Source: Mycobacterium rhizamassiliense
Lineage (GTDB): Bacteria > Actinomycetota > Actinomycetes > Mycobacteriales > Mycobacteriaceae
DNA length: 64,000 nt
NCBI RefSeq assembly: GCF_900157375.1
Contig: NZ_LT721901.1
Span: 5,650,970 to 5,714,969, forward strand
Reading direction: 5' to 3'
Of the stretch, positions 25,541-33,721 are shown piece by piece. The translations under genes and the position numbers were made by a program. The notes below the pieces were generated by a model, which did not search any database, was not told where the DNA came from, and was given only the letters and a program-made list of their open reading frames with translations. Position 1 is the stretch's first letter, and every line of letters starts with the position of its first letter.

Positions 25541-26446
25541 ATGGCGGATCGCCCGGAGACCCCCGACAGCGAGACGCAGTGGCGCACCGCGGGCGATCGG
25601 ATCCAGACGCTGCTGGACTCGTGCGCGGCGGGCGGGCCGGCCGCACACGAGCGCGCGCAGCGGCTGGTCCGGGAGGTGGTCGAGCTGTACGGGGCCGGGC
25701 TGCAACGGATCATGGCGCTTTCCGCCGACACCCCCGGCCTGGCGGAGCGGCTGGCCACCGACGACCTGTTGGCCAGCCTGCTCTTGGTGCACGGGCTGCA
25801 CCCACACGACACCCGGCGCCGCGTAGCCGACGCACTCGACCGGGTGCGGCCGTATCTGGGCTCGCACGGCGGCGATGTCGAGCTGCTGGACGTCGTCTTC
25901 CAGCAGGGAGGGGCCACGGTGCGCCTCGCATTCCAGGGAAGCTGCAAGAGCTGCCCCTCGTCGGCCGTGACGCTGGAGCTGGCCGTGGAAGACGCGGTGC
26001 GGGCCGCCGCGCCCGAGGTCTGCGCCATCGAGGCGGTCGCGGCGCAGCCGGCCGCCGACGTGATCCCCACCGAATCGCTTCTGGCGCATGTGCATTCGAA
26101 TGGCGACAACCATTCGAGCGGCTCAACTTGGCATCCGGTGCCCGACCTGGCGGCGTTGGAGCCGGGCGAGGTCGCGGGGTTCCTGATTTCGGGCACGGCG
26201 CTGCTGGTGTGCCGGGTCGGCGACCTGCCGCTGGCCTATCGCGACCATTGCCCGGTGTGTGACGACTCGCTGGCGGGCGCGCGACTGCGTGAGACGCTGC
26301 TGGGCTGCCCCCGCTGCGGCACCCAGTTCGACGTCGTGCGCGCCGGGGCCGGGCCCGGCGGCACCCACCTCGAGCCGCTGCCACTGCTGCTGCGCGATGG
26401 GGTGCCGTCGGTCGCGTTGCCGGAACCGATGGGTGCCGGCGCATGA
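25541..26446 (+). CDS. hhyE: Hydrogenase-associated NifU-domain / Rieske-like Fe-S protein (HhyE type)
   Basis: A 301-residue protein. Residues about 85-170 match the NifU C-terminal domain (VRPYLGSHGGDVELLDV, then GSCKSCPSS with the CxxC pair). Residues about 195-285 resemble a Rieske fold, but the metal ligands are HCPVCD and GCPRCG: two Cys pairs and not the usual Cys-His pairs. The equivalent gene in M. smegmatis (HhyE) is needed for electron flow from the hydrogenase to the respiratory chain. It starts right after hhyL and overlaps the next gene by four bases. Confidence 0.82.
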   Translation: MADRPETPDSETQWRTAGDRIQTLLDSCAAGGPAAHERAQRLVREVVELYGAGLQRIMALSADTPGLAERLATDDLLASLLLVHGLHPHDTRRRVADALDRVRPYLGSHGGDVELLDVVFQQGGATVRLAFQGSCKSCPSSAVTLELAVEDAVRAAAPEVCAIEAVAAQPAADVIPTESLLAHVHSNGDNHSSGSTWHPVPDLAALEPGEVAGFLISGTALLVCRVGDLPLAYRDHCPVCDDSLAGARLRETLLGCPRCGTQFDVVRAGAGPGGTHLEPLPLLLRDGVPSVALPEPMGAGA

Positions 26447-27078
26447 CGAGCCCGTATGACGTGCTGGTCGGCATCACCAGCAATCGGACGGCTCCCGAGC
26501 CGGCCGGTGAGCGGTGCGAAATGTGCGCTGAGTCGATCGCCGACGAGCATCAGCACGTCGTGAATGTGGCAGGCCGCCAGCTGATGTGCGTGTGCCGCGG
26601 GTGTTATCTGCTGTTCACCGATAGCGCCGCCGAACTGCGCTACCGGGCGGTGCCGGACCGCTATCTGGTGTTCCCAAATTTCGCGCTGGACCGCCGCGCA
26701 TGGGAAGCGCTGCAGATACCGGTGGGGGTTGCCTTCTTCTTCACCAACTCCGCGCTCGGCCGCACCGTGGCGTTCTACCCCGGCCCGGCCGGGGCCTGCG
26801 AATCCGAGCTCGACCTGGACGCGTGGACCGCGATCAGCGGCGACGACCCCCGGGTCGCCCTGCTGGCCGACGACGTGGAGGCGTTGCTGGTCCGGGTCCC
26901 CGAAGGCGGCGAATTCGCCGACCCGCAAAGCTACCTCGTGCCGATCGACGCCTGTTACGAATTCGTCGGACGGCTGCGCATGCTGTGGCGCGGCTTCGAC
27001 GGCGGCCAGGAGGCCCGGCACTTCATCGACAGTTTCTTCGCGCAGGTCGCCGCCCGGTCGCGCGAGGTGACCCGATGA
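26443..27078 (+). CDS. Hydrogenase-cluster protein of the DUF5947 type
   Basis: A 211-residue soluble protein. The N-terminal part has RCEMCAESIADEHQHV and LMCVCRGCYLLFT, a Cys-x2-Cys and Cys-x-Cys-x2-Cys set that could bind zinc or an Fe-S cluster. The rest is a mixed alpha/beta region without a known motif. It resembles proteins annotated DUF5947 that recur beside group 1h hydrogenases. The biochemical role is unknown. It overlaps both neighbours by four bases. Confidence 0.7.
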   Translation: MTSPYDVLVGITSNRTAPEPAGERCEMCAESIADEHQHVVNVAGRQLMCVCRGCYLLFTDSAAELRYRAVPDRYLVFPNFALDRRAWEALQIPVGVAFFFTNSALGRTVAFYPGPAGACESELDLDAWTAISGDDPRVALLADDVEALLVRVPEGGEFADPQSYLVPIDACYEFVGRLRMLWRGFDGGQEARHFIDSFFAQVAARSREVTR

Positions 27079-27728
27079 CCGAGCGCCAGCTGGAGCTGAC
27101 CTTCACGGTCGTCGACGTGGCCCCCGAGCCCTACAGCGTCAGCCCGGTGCTGACCGCCCGCGTGAGCGTCGGTGCCAGTACCGACGACCCGGTGCACGCC
27201 ATCGCATTACGGTGTCAGGTCCGGATCGAACCGCTGCGACGGTCCTACTCCGACGACGAGGCGGCCGGGCTGCTCGATCTGTTCGGGCCCCGCGAGCGCT
27301 GGGCGACGACGCAGCGCACCTTTCTCTGGCAGCATTGCACCGCGCTGGTGCCCGGGTTCACGGGTACCACCACGGTGGCGCTCCCGCTGGACTGCAGCTA
27401 CGACTTCGAGGTCGCCGCGGCTAAGTACCTGCACGCGCTGCGCGACGGCGCACTGCCGCTGCAATTCCTGTTCAGCGGCACCATATTCGTCAAGTCCGAA
27501 CGCGGATTCTCGGTGCAGCAGGTGTCCTGGGACTGCGAGCACCACTACGACATGCCGGTCTCGGTCTGGCGCGACCTGATCACGCAGCACTATCCGAACA
27601 CCGGTTGGGTGCGCCTGAACCATGACACCATCACCGCACTGGCCGGCTACAAATCGACGCGCGGGCTGCTCGACCTCGACCACGCGATCATCTCACTGCT
27701 CGACGCCGATCGGGAGGCGGCGAGATGA
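27075..27728 (+). CDS. Hydrogenase-cluster protein of the DUF6084 type
   Basis: A 217-residue soluble protein rich in beta strands (LELTFTVVDVAPEPYSVSPV, ALPLDCSYDFEV, FSVQQVSWDCEHHYDMPV). I recognise it as a DUF6084-type protein found in actinobacterial hydrogenase operons. No cofactor motif is evident. Being translationally coupled on both sides, it probably forms part of a complex with its neighbours. Function unknown. Confidence 0.68.
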   Translation: MTERQLELTFTVVDVAPEPYSVSPVLTARVSVGASTDDPVHAIALRCQVRIEPLRRSYSDDEAAGLLDLFGPRERWATTQRTFLWQHCTALVPGFTGTTTVALPLDCSYDFEVAAAKYLHALRDGALPLQFLFSGTIFVKSERGFSVQQVSWDCEHHYDMPVSVWRDLITQHYPNTGWVRLNHDTITALAGYKSTRGLLDLDHAIISLLDADREAAR

Positions 27729-29044
27729 CGTCCAGCTGGGACCGGGCGCGCCTCGTCGCCGACGCGGTGCTCTACGAGGGCTACCTGTTGTATCCCTATC
27801 GCGGGACGTCGAGCAAGAACCAATCACGTTGGCAATTTGGTGTTCTGGGGCCACCGGGGGCGGCCGACGCCGGCCTCGGCGAAGACGACACCCTGGCGGC
27901 GCAATTCCTGGTCGACGGCGCGCAGGCGATCACACTGGTGGTGCGATTTTTGCAGTTGCAGCACCGCAGCGCGCAGCGCGAACTCGCCGAGGGCTTTACA
28001 CCCGTCGCCGAGCTCACCACCCCGAACGGGGCCTGGCTGACGTGGGACGAAGCGGTCGACTGCGAAAACTCTTTTGGCCCAATCCCACTCGATGGTCAGC
28101 GCACGCTCCCGATAGTCGCGGACGCCGCCACCGACGTCGAGCCCGTCGAGGGCGGGCGGTTGGTCCGGGAACGTCAGCGGGTCCAAGGCGAACTGACCGT
28201 GGACACCGAGCCTGACGGCGAGCTGTGCCGCGTGTCGATACGGGTCAGCAACGTCGGCGGCCCCGCGGCCGACAAGCAGGACGCGATCGCCCGGTCCATG
28301 ATCGGAACCCACGTTCTCGCCGAAGTCGTTGGTGGACAATTCGTCTCGCTACTCGACCCCCCGCCCGGCGCGGCCGACGCGGCGACGCGTTGTGAGCACC
28401 ACCGCTGCTTTCCCGTGCTGGCCGGCCCGCCGGGCAGCGACGACATCTTGCTGGTATCGCCGATCATCCTCTACGACCATCCCGAGGTCGCCGAACAAAG
28501 CAACACCGCGCTCTACGACTGCACCGAGATCGACGAGATCCTGACGCTGCGTGTGATGACCATGACGGACGAAGAGAAGGCGCAGGCGCGGGCCACCGAC
28601 CCGCGGGCCGCCCAGCTCATCGACCAGTGCGACGGCATGTCACCCGAAGCGATGGCGCGCCTGCACGGGGCGCTGCGGGATCCGCATTCGGCAGCGGGGC
28701 TGGTCCCGGAAATTCCGGAAGGCGTCGAGTGGTGGGACCCGTTGGCCGACAATGCCGTTCGGCCAGAAATCGACGCGGTGCTGGTGAACGGGGCTCGCAT
28801 CGCGCGCGGCAGCAGGGTACGGCTGCGGCCCGCCCGCAACGCGGACGCCCAGGACATCTTCGTCGCGGGGAAGACCGCCCACGTCACGTCGGTGCACGAG
28901 GACGTTGAGGGAAACAAGCATGTCGGTGTCGTTGTCGACGATGACCCGGCCGCCGATCTGCACGAGTGGTACGGCCGCTACCTGTACTTCTCCCCCGACG
29001 AGATCGAGCCGCTGCAGACCGCGGAGCCCACGAGAAATCCCTGA
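27725..29044 (+). CDS. Conserved hydrogenase-cluster protein, function unknown
   Basis: A 439-residue protein starting at an ATG that overlaps the previous stop. The N-terminal SWDRARLVADAVLYEGYLLYPYR, the central CEHHRCFPVLAG and LVSPIILYDHPEVA, and a C-terminal SH3- or barrel-like segment (GSRVRLRPARNADAQDIFVAG) are the visible landmarks. There is no signal peptide or membrane helix. I know no function for it; the position suggests a structural or electron-transfer accessory of the hydrogenase. Confidence 0.62.
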   Translation: MTSSWDRARLVADAVLYEGYLLYPYRGTSSKNQSRWQFGVLGPPGAADAGLGEDDTLAAQFLVDGAQAITLVVRFLQLQHRSAQRELAEGFTPVAELTTPNGAWLTWDEAVDCENSFGPIPLDGQRTLPIVADAATDVEPVEGGRLVRERQRVQGELTVDTEPDGELCRVSIRVSNVGGPAADKQDAIARSMIGTHVLAEVVGGQFVSLLDPPPGAADAATRCEHHRCFPVLAGPPGSDDILLVSPIILYDHPEVAEQSNTALYDCTEIDEILTLRVMTMTDEEKAQARATDPRAAQLIDQCDGMSPEAMARLHGALRDPHSAAGLVPEIPEGVEWWDPLADNAVRPEIDAVLVNGARIARGSRVRLRPARNADAQDIFVAGKTAHVTSVHEDVEGNKHVGVVVDDDPAADLHEWYGRYLYFSPDEIEPLQTAEPTRNP

Positions 29045-29056
29045 AAGGAGTCCGAC

Positions 29057-29176
29057 ATGGAAGTCATGGGTTGGATATTCGTCGCCCTCATCGCCCTGGT
29101 GGTGGCGGTGGGCATGGTGCTGGGGGTGGTGTCGCTACCGGATGCCCGCCGATACCTCAAATTGAGGCGGATGTAA
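29057..29176 (+). CDS. 39-residue single-pass membrane protein (DUF6893-like)
   Basis: The reading frame at ATG 29057, preceded by GAAAGGAG, encodes MEVMGWIFVALIALVV, a hydrophobic helix of about 22 residues, and a basic tail (RRYLKLRRM), so the C-terminus should face the cytosol. Small proteins of this kind (DUF6893) occur at this exact place in hydrogenase operons. It could tether the soluble hydrogenase complex to the membrane. Confidence 0.7.
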   Translation: MEVMGWIFVALIALVVAVGMVLGVVSLPDARRYLKLRRM

Positions 29177-29195
29177 CCAAGTTCGGACACTGAAG

Positions 29196-29699
29196 ATGCC
29201 AACGCGCATTCTGGTCGCCGGGATCGGGAACATCTTCCTCGGCGACGACGGATTCGGTTCTGAGGTAATCCGAAACGCCGCGATCTCGCTCGGCGATTCG
29301 AGCGTCCGCGTGACCGACTACGGGATCAGTGGCATGCACCTGGCCTACGATCTGCTCGACGAATGGGATGGTCTGGTCCTCGTCGACGCGGTGCCCAGTC
29401 GCGGCAGACCGGGCACGCTGCACGTCTTCCAGGCCGACCACGATGGTCCTGAATCGGGTTTGGCCGCACTGGGTCTGGATGGCCACAGCATGGATCCGGC
29501 CGCGGTGTTCGCCAGCCTGCGGGCGCTGGGCGGCAGGCCGCCCTACACGGTGGTCATCGGATGTGAGGCCGGCAGTGTCGAAGAAGGCATCGGCCTCACC
29601 GTCCCGGTCGCCGAGGCGGTTCCGCGGGCCGCCCGAGCCGTCGCGGAAATCGTCGCGGCGCTGCAAACGTCCGGCGCGCCGATATCCGAGGAGTGCTGA
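29196..29699 (+). CDS. [NiFe]-hydrogenase maturation endopeptidase (HyaD/HybD type)
   Basis: A 167-residue protease of the HybD family. The N-terminal GIGNIFLGDDGFG carries the acidic nickel-sensing residue, LVDAVPSRG the second and GHSMDP the His ligand. It removes the C-terminal tail of HhyL after nickel insertion. Its target (HhyL ends 22 residues after the last active-site His) is encoded in the same operon. Confidence 0.9.
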   Translation: MPTRILVAGIGNIFLGDDGFGSEVIRNAAISLGDSSVRVTDYGISGMHLAYDLLDEWDGLVLVDAVPSRGRPGTLHVFQADHDGPESGLAALGLDGHSMDPAAVFASLRALGGRPPYTVVIGCEAGSVEEGIGLTVPVAEAVPRAARAVAEIVAALQTSGAPISEEC

Positions 29700-29702
29700 C
29701 CG

Positions 29703-29957
29703 ATGTGCCTAGGGATACCCGGTCAGGTGGTCAGGGTGCTGGACGGCTACGAGGGCCAGCTGGCGCTGGTCGATGTCGTCGGGGAGCAGCGCAAGGTCAA
29801 CATCGGGATGCTGCCCGAAGAGACGTTCGCGCCCGGGGATTGGGTAATCATCCACATGGGCTTCGTGGTCGAGAAGACGGACCGGGCCGGGGCCGAGCAG
29901 GCGATGGCGGGCCTGCAGCTGATGGGCCGGGGCAGCGCCGATCCGGAGAGCGGCTGA
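29703..29957 (+). CDS. hypC: Hydrogenase chaperone HypC (copy 1)
   Basis: An 84-residue HypC/HupF protein beginning MCLGIPGQV; Cys2 binds the Fe(CN)2CO precursor with HypD and delivers it to the large subunit. The small OB-like barrel and HMGFVVEKTD region are normal. It starts four bases after the endopeptidase gene and is followed by hypF with one base between. A second HypC lies at 34892. Confidence 0.93.
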   Translation: MCLGIPGQVVRVLDGYEGQLALVDVVGEQRKVNIGMLPEETFAPGDWVIIHMGFVVEKTDRAGAEQAMAGLQLMGRGSADPESG

Positions 29958-29958
29958 C

Positions 29959-32340
29959 ATGACCGAGGCCCCCCTGATGCTCACTTCGTTTGCGGTGCCG
30001 GACCCACGCCCCGCCCAGGTCCGGCAGCGCTTCACCGTGACCGGCGTCGTCCAGGGGGTCGGCTTTCGCCCGTTCGTGTACCGCGTCGCCAGCGAGCTCG
30101 GCCTGGCCGGATTCGTCGGCAACGATTCGGGGGCGGTCTTTCTCGAGGTCCAGGGCGAACGCTCGAGCGTGCTCGAATTCGATCGCCGGCTGCGTGCCGA
30201 TGCCCCACCGCTGGCACGGATCACCGCCGTCTCGGTGACCGACCTCGCGGCGGATAGATTCTGCGGCAATGGCTTTCGCATCGTAGGCAGCCAGACGGTC
30301 GCCGGCGCCAAAACACCCATCCCGCCGGACATCGCGGTGTGCGACGACTGCGTGGCCGAGCTGTTCGATCCACGGGACCGGCGTTACCGGCACCCGTTCA
30401 TCACATGCACCAACTGCGGGCCGAGGTTCACCATCATCCGCGAATTGCCGTACGACCGCCCGGCGACCACGATGTCGGCGTTCCCCATGTGCGGGCGCTG
30501 CGCCGCCGAATACCACGACCCGTCCGATCGCCGGTTCCACGCGCAGCCGATAGCGTGCCCGGATTGCGGTCCGTCGCTGTCGTTCTGGGCGCCGACCGAT
30601 GGGTGCCTTGCCGGGTCGGACCCGGCCCTCGCGGCCACCCAACGCGCCCTGGCCGCGGGCGCGGTGATCGCGATCAAGGGGATCGGCGGCTACCACCTGG
30701 CCTGTCGCGTCGACGACGAGGACACCGTCACAGCGCTGCGGGCACGAAAGATGCGGGGCGCCAAGCCGTTCGCCATGCTGGTCCGCGACCTCGGCGTCGC
30801 GCGGCGCTACGCCCGGATCGACGACAGTGAGGCGGCAGTTCTGTCGAGTTCCGCACGTCCCATCGTGCTGCTGCGGCGGCGCACCGACGCGCCGGTCGCC
30901 GGCGCCGTGGCACCCGGCAGCCCGCTGCTCGGCCTGATGCTGCCGTACTCCCCCATCCATCACCTGCTGCTGGCGCCCGTGCCCGGTACCGACGAACCCG
31001 CGCCCGATGCCTTGGTTTTGACCAGCGCCAACCGCTCCGACGAACCCCTCTGCTTCACCGACGACGATGCGCAGCAGCGGCTGCCCGAGCTGTGCGACGC
31101 CATCCTCGATCACAATCGGCCGATCCACGTGCCGTGTGACGACTCCGTGGTGCGGGTCATCCGGGACCGGGACGGGGCCCGTGAGCTGCCCATCCGGCGA
31201 TCCCGCGGCTATGCGCCCCTACCGGTCGATCTCGGATACGCCGGCCCGGCGGTGTTGGCGGTGGGCGGGGAACTCAAGAACACGTTCTGCCTCACAGACG
31301 GCTCGCGCGCCTACCTGTCCGGGCACATCGGGGACATGGCGACCGTCGCGACGCTGCGGGCGTTCGAGCGCGCGGTCGGCCAGCTCAGCGAAATCCGGAG
31401 TCGGCCATCACGATTGGCCGCCGACCTGCACCCCGGGTATCACACCAGGAATTGGGCGGAGCGGCACGCCGGCGATCGGCCACTGGATCTGATCCAGCAC
31501 CACCACGCGCACGTGGTGTCGCTGCTTGCCGAGCATGGGCGCCTCGGCGAACCCATCGTCGGAATCGCCTTCGACGGCACCGGTTACGGCCGCGACCAGA
31601 CGATCTGGGGCGGCGAGATCCTCAGGCTGGGGCGCGACAGTCACCGTTTCGTGCGGGCCGGCCACCTGCTACCGGTCCCCTTGCCGGGCGGCGACACCGC
31701 CGTACGAAACCCGTGGCGGATGGCGCTGTCCCAATTGTGGATGGCGGATATCGAGTGGGTACCCGAGCTTTCTCCGGTCGGCGCGGCAACGCCGGACGAA
31801 TTGCGGCTCATCCGTTCGCAGTTGGAGAGCGGCACCGGATGCGTGCCGTGCTCGAGCATGGGCCGCCTGTTCGATGCCGTCGCCTCGCTGCTGGGGGTTC
31901 GGCACCGCATCGACTACGAGGGCCAGGCCGCGATCGAACTCGAGGCGCTGGCCGAGTCGGCCACACCCCATCGGCTGTTGCCGTCGCTGCCGTTGACGGT
32001 GCGGGCCGACGGGGTGATCGACCCGGTGACCATGATCCAGACGATGGTGTGGGCGCTCTACGCCGGCACCCCGGCCGCGACGCTGGCGGCCGCGTTCCAC
32101 CGGTCGGTCGCGATCGCCGTCGCCGAGGTGGTTTCCCGGGTGGCCGGTGCGGTTCGGCTAGTGGGCCTTACCGGCGGCGTGTTCCAGAACGCGATGCTAC
32201 TGCGTCTATGCCGTGATCTGTTGCAGTACAACGGGTTCGAGGTGCTCACACACCACACGGTACCGCCGAACGACGGCGGCCTGGCGCTGGGTCAGGCGGC
32301 GATCTCGATACTCACCGCGCTCGAGGAGGGGCAGCCGTGA
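29959..32340 (+). CDS. hypF: Carbamoyltransferase HypF
   Basis: The 793-residue protein makes the cyanide ligands' precursor on HypE from carbamoyl phosphate. In order it has an acylphosphatase domain (VTGVVQGVGFRPFVYRVA, about residue 27), two zinc-finger pairs (CDDCVAELFDP, CTNCGPRFT, CGRCAAEYHDP, CPDCGPS), a YrdC-like domain and a Kae1-like domain with the metal motif HHHAHVVSLLAEHG. Length is normal for HypF. Its stop overlaps the next gene by four bases. Confidence 0.96.
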   Translation: MTEAPLMLTSFAVPDPRPAQVRQRFTVTGVVQGVGFRPFVYRVASELGLAGFVGNDSGAVFLEVQGERSSVLEFDRRLRADAPPLARITAVSVTDLAADRFCGNGFRIVGSQTVAGAKTPIPPDIAVCDDCVAELFDPRDRRYRHPFITCTNCGPRFTIIRELPYDRPATTMSAFPMCGRCAAEYHDPSDRRFHAQPIACPDCGPSLSFWAPTDGCLAGSDPALAATQRALAAGAVIAIKGIGGYHLACRVDDEDTVTALRARKMRGAKPFAMLVRDLGVARRYARIDDSEAAVLSSSARPIVLLRRRTDAPVAGAVAPGSPLLGLMLPYSPIHHLLLAPVPGTDEPAPDALVLTSANRSDEPLCFTDDDAQQRLPELCDAILDHNRPIHVPCDDSVVRVIRDRDGARELPIRRSRGYAPLPVDLGYAGPAVLAVGGELKNTFCLTDGSRAYLSGHIGDMATVATLRAFERAVGQLSEIRSRPSRLAADLHPGYHTRNWAERHAGDRPLDLIQHHHAHVVSLLAEHGRLGEPIVGIAFDGTGYGRDQTIWGGEILRLGRDSHRFVRAGHLLPVPLPGGDTAVRNPWRMALSQLWMADIEWVPELSPVGAATPDELRLIRSQLESGTGCVPCSSMGRLFDAVASLLGVRHRIDYEGQAAIELEALAESATPHRLLPSLPLTVRADGVIDPVTMIQTMVWALYAGTPAATLAAAFHRSVAIAVAEVVSRVAGAVRLVGLTGGVFQNAMLLRLCRDLLQYNGFEVLTHHTVPPNDGGLALGQAAISILTALEEGQP

Positions 32341-33062
32341 CCGCCGCTACCGCGATCGACCGGGGTCTGAGCGCCGAGCTGGCCGACGACTTGGCCGCCG
32401 CCGCATTCACCTTGGCCAAGCGATTCGCCGCGGGCGCCACCATGTGGTCCATCGCGCCGTCGGCCGAACCGCACGCGCTGCACATCGCGGTCGAGTTCGT
32501 GCATCCGGTGATCATGGGAAAGCGGGCACTGCCCGCGGTGGCGCTGACCGGCCCGGACCTGGTCGATGTGGTTCGGATATCGGTGCGGCCCGGCGACATT
32601 GTGGTGGCCGTTGCCGGCGCGAACAACACGACGGTGCGCTCGGTGATGCGGCGCGCCCCGGCCTGGGGGGCGACCACGATCTGGATCGGCAGCGGCCCGC
32701 GGCCCGCGGCCGGAATGGCCGACCACGTGCTGTGGCTCGACGATCCCGATCCGCGAGTCCCGGCGACGGGTGGCTTCGTGTTGTTCTATCACCTGCTGTG
32801 GGAGCTCACCCATGTCTGCTTCGAGCATTCGGGGCTGCTCAAACCCGAAGCCGCCGCGTCGGTTTGCGTCACCTGCAGTGACGAGGGGCGCCTGGGCGAG
32901 GTGGTGGCCGCCTCGGCCGGCGGGCACGCCGAGGTGCGCACCGCGCGCGGGATTGAGGACGTGGTGACGACCCTGATCGACCCGGTTGCGGCCGGCGAGC
33001 TGGTGTTGGTCCACGCCGGGACGGCGATCAGCCACGTTCACGACGAGGACGGCGCGGGATGA
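32337..33062 (+). CDS. SIS-like domain fused to a HypC-like domain
   Basis: A 241-residue protein with two parts. Residues about 1-165 look like a sugar-isomerase (SIS) fold (GDIVVAVAGANNTTVRSVM, then WGATTIWIG). Residues about 172-235 resemble HypC/HupF: CVTCSDEGRLGEVV in place of MCLGIP, then VTTLIDPVAAGELVLVHAGTAI, the closing barrel segment. A HypC domain with an internal Cys could still carry the Fe(CN)2CO group or shield another protein. It is tightly coupled to hypF and to the SIS gene. The domain reading is from pattern recognition only. Confidence 0.62.
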   Translation: MTAATAIDRGLSAELADDLAAAAFTLAKRFAAGATMWSIAPSAEPHALHIAVEFVHPVIMGKRALPAVALTGPDLVDVVRISVRPGDIVVAVAGANNTTVRSVMRRAPAWGATTIWIGSGPRPAAGMADHVLWLDDPDPRVPATGGFVLFYHLLWELTHVCFEHSGLLKPEAAASVCVTCSDEGRLGEVVAASAGGHAEVRTARGIEDVVTTLIDPVAAGELVLVHAGTAISHVHDEDGAG

Positions 33063-33721
33063 GCCACGACGAACCGACCAACTTCCTGTACCCGTTCATC
33101 GACGCCGAGGAAGACGATTCCGCCTCGCTGCTGGCCGACCTGGCCGCCTCGGCGCGGGCCAAGGCGACCGAAAGCTTCGCGCTGCGGCGCTCGACGCTGC
33201 AGGCGAACGCCGACCTGTTGCACCGGGCCGGTGCCGAGATGGCGCGCCGCTTCGCGACGGGCGGGCGCCTGTTCACCTTCGGAAACGGCGGTAGCTGCAC
33301 CGATTCCACCACGCTGGCGGGGCTGTTCGCCCGCCCGCCGATCGGCAAGCCGCTACCGGCGTGGTCGCTGACCGCGGATCAGGCGATCGTCACCGCGCTG
33401 GGCAACGACGTCGGGTTCGAGTTGGTGTTCGCCCGTCAGTTGATCGCCCGCGCGCAGGCCGGCGACATCGCGATCGCGATGTCGACCAGTGGTAATTCGC
33501 CCAACCTGCTGGCCGCGCTGGCCGAGGCGCGCCAACGCGGCCTGTACACCGTCGGTTTCGCGGGTTATGACGGCGGCGCATTCGCCGCCAACCCGAATGT
33601 GGACGCCTGCTTCGTCGTTCGTTCGCAAAGTGTGCACAGGATTCAGGAATCCCAGGCGCTGCTGGGCTATCAGCTGTGGTTGACCGTGCACTCCGGCGAT
33701 CAAAGTTTGGGGGCCGCATGA
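33059..33721 (+). CDS. SIS-domain protein, phosphoheptose-isomerase (GmhA)-like
   Basis: A 220-residue protein with a clear SIS fold: FTFGNGGSCTDSTTLAG, and AMSTSGNSPNLLAALAEAR, the phosphosugar-binding Ser-rich loops. GmhA normally isomerises sedoheptulose 7-phosphate, but here the gene is locked between hydrogenase maturation genes by four-base overlaps on both sides. A role in hydrogenase assembly, or binding of a small phosphorylated ligand, is more likely than heptose synthesis. Unproven. Confidence 0.78.
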   Translation: MSHDEPTNFLYPFIDAEEDDSASLLADLAASARAKATESFALRRSTLQANADLLHRAGAEMARRFATGGRLFTFGNGGSCTDSTTLAGLFARPPIGKPLPAWSLTADQAIVTALGNDVGFELVFARQLIARAQAGDIAIAMSTSGNSPNLLAALAEARQRGLYTVGFAGYDGGAFAANPNVDACFVVRSQSVHRIQESQALLGYQLWLTVHSGDQSLGAA

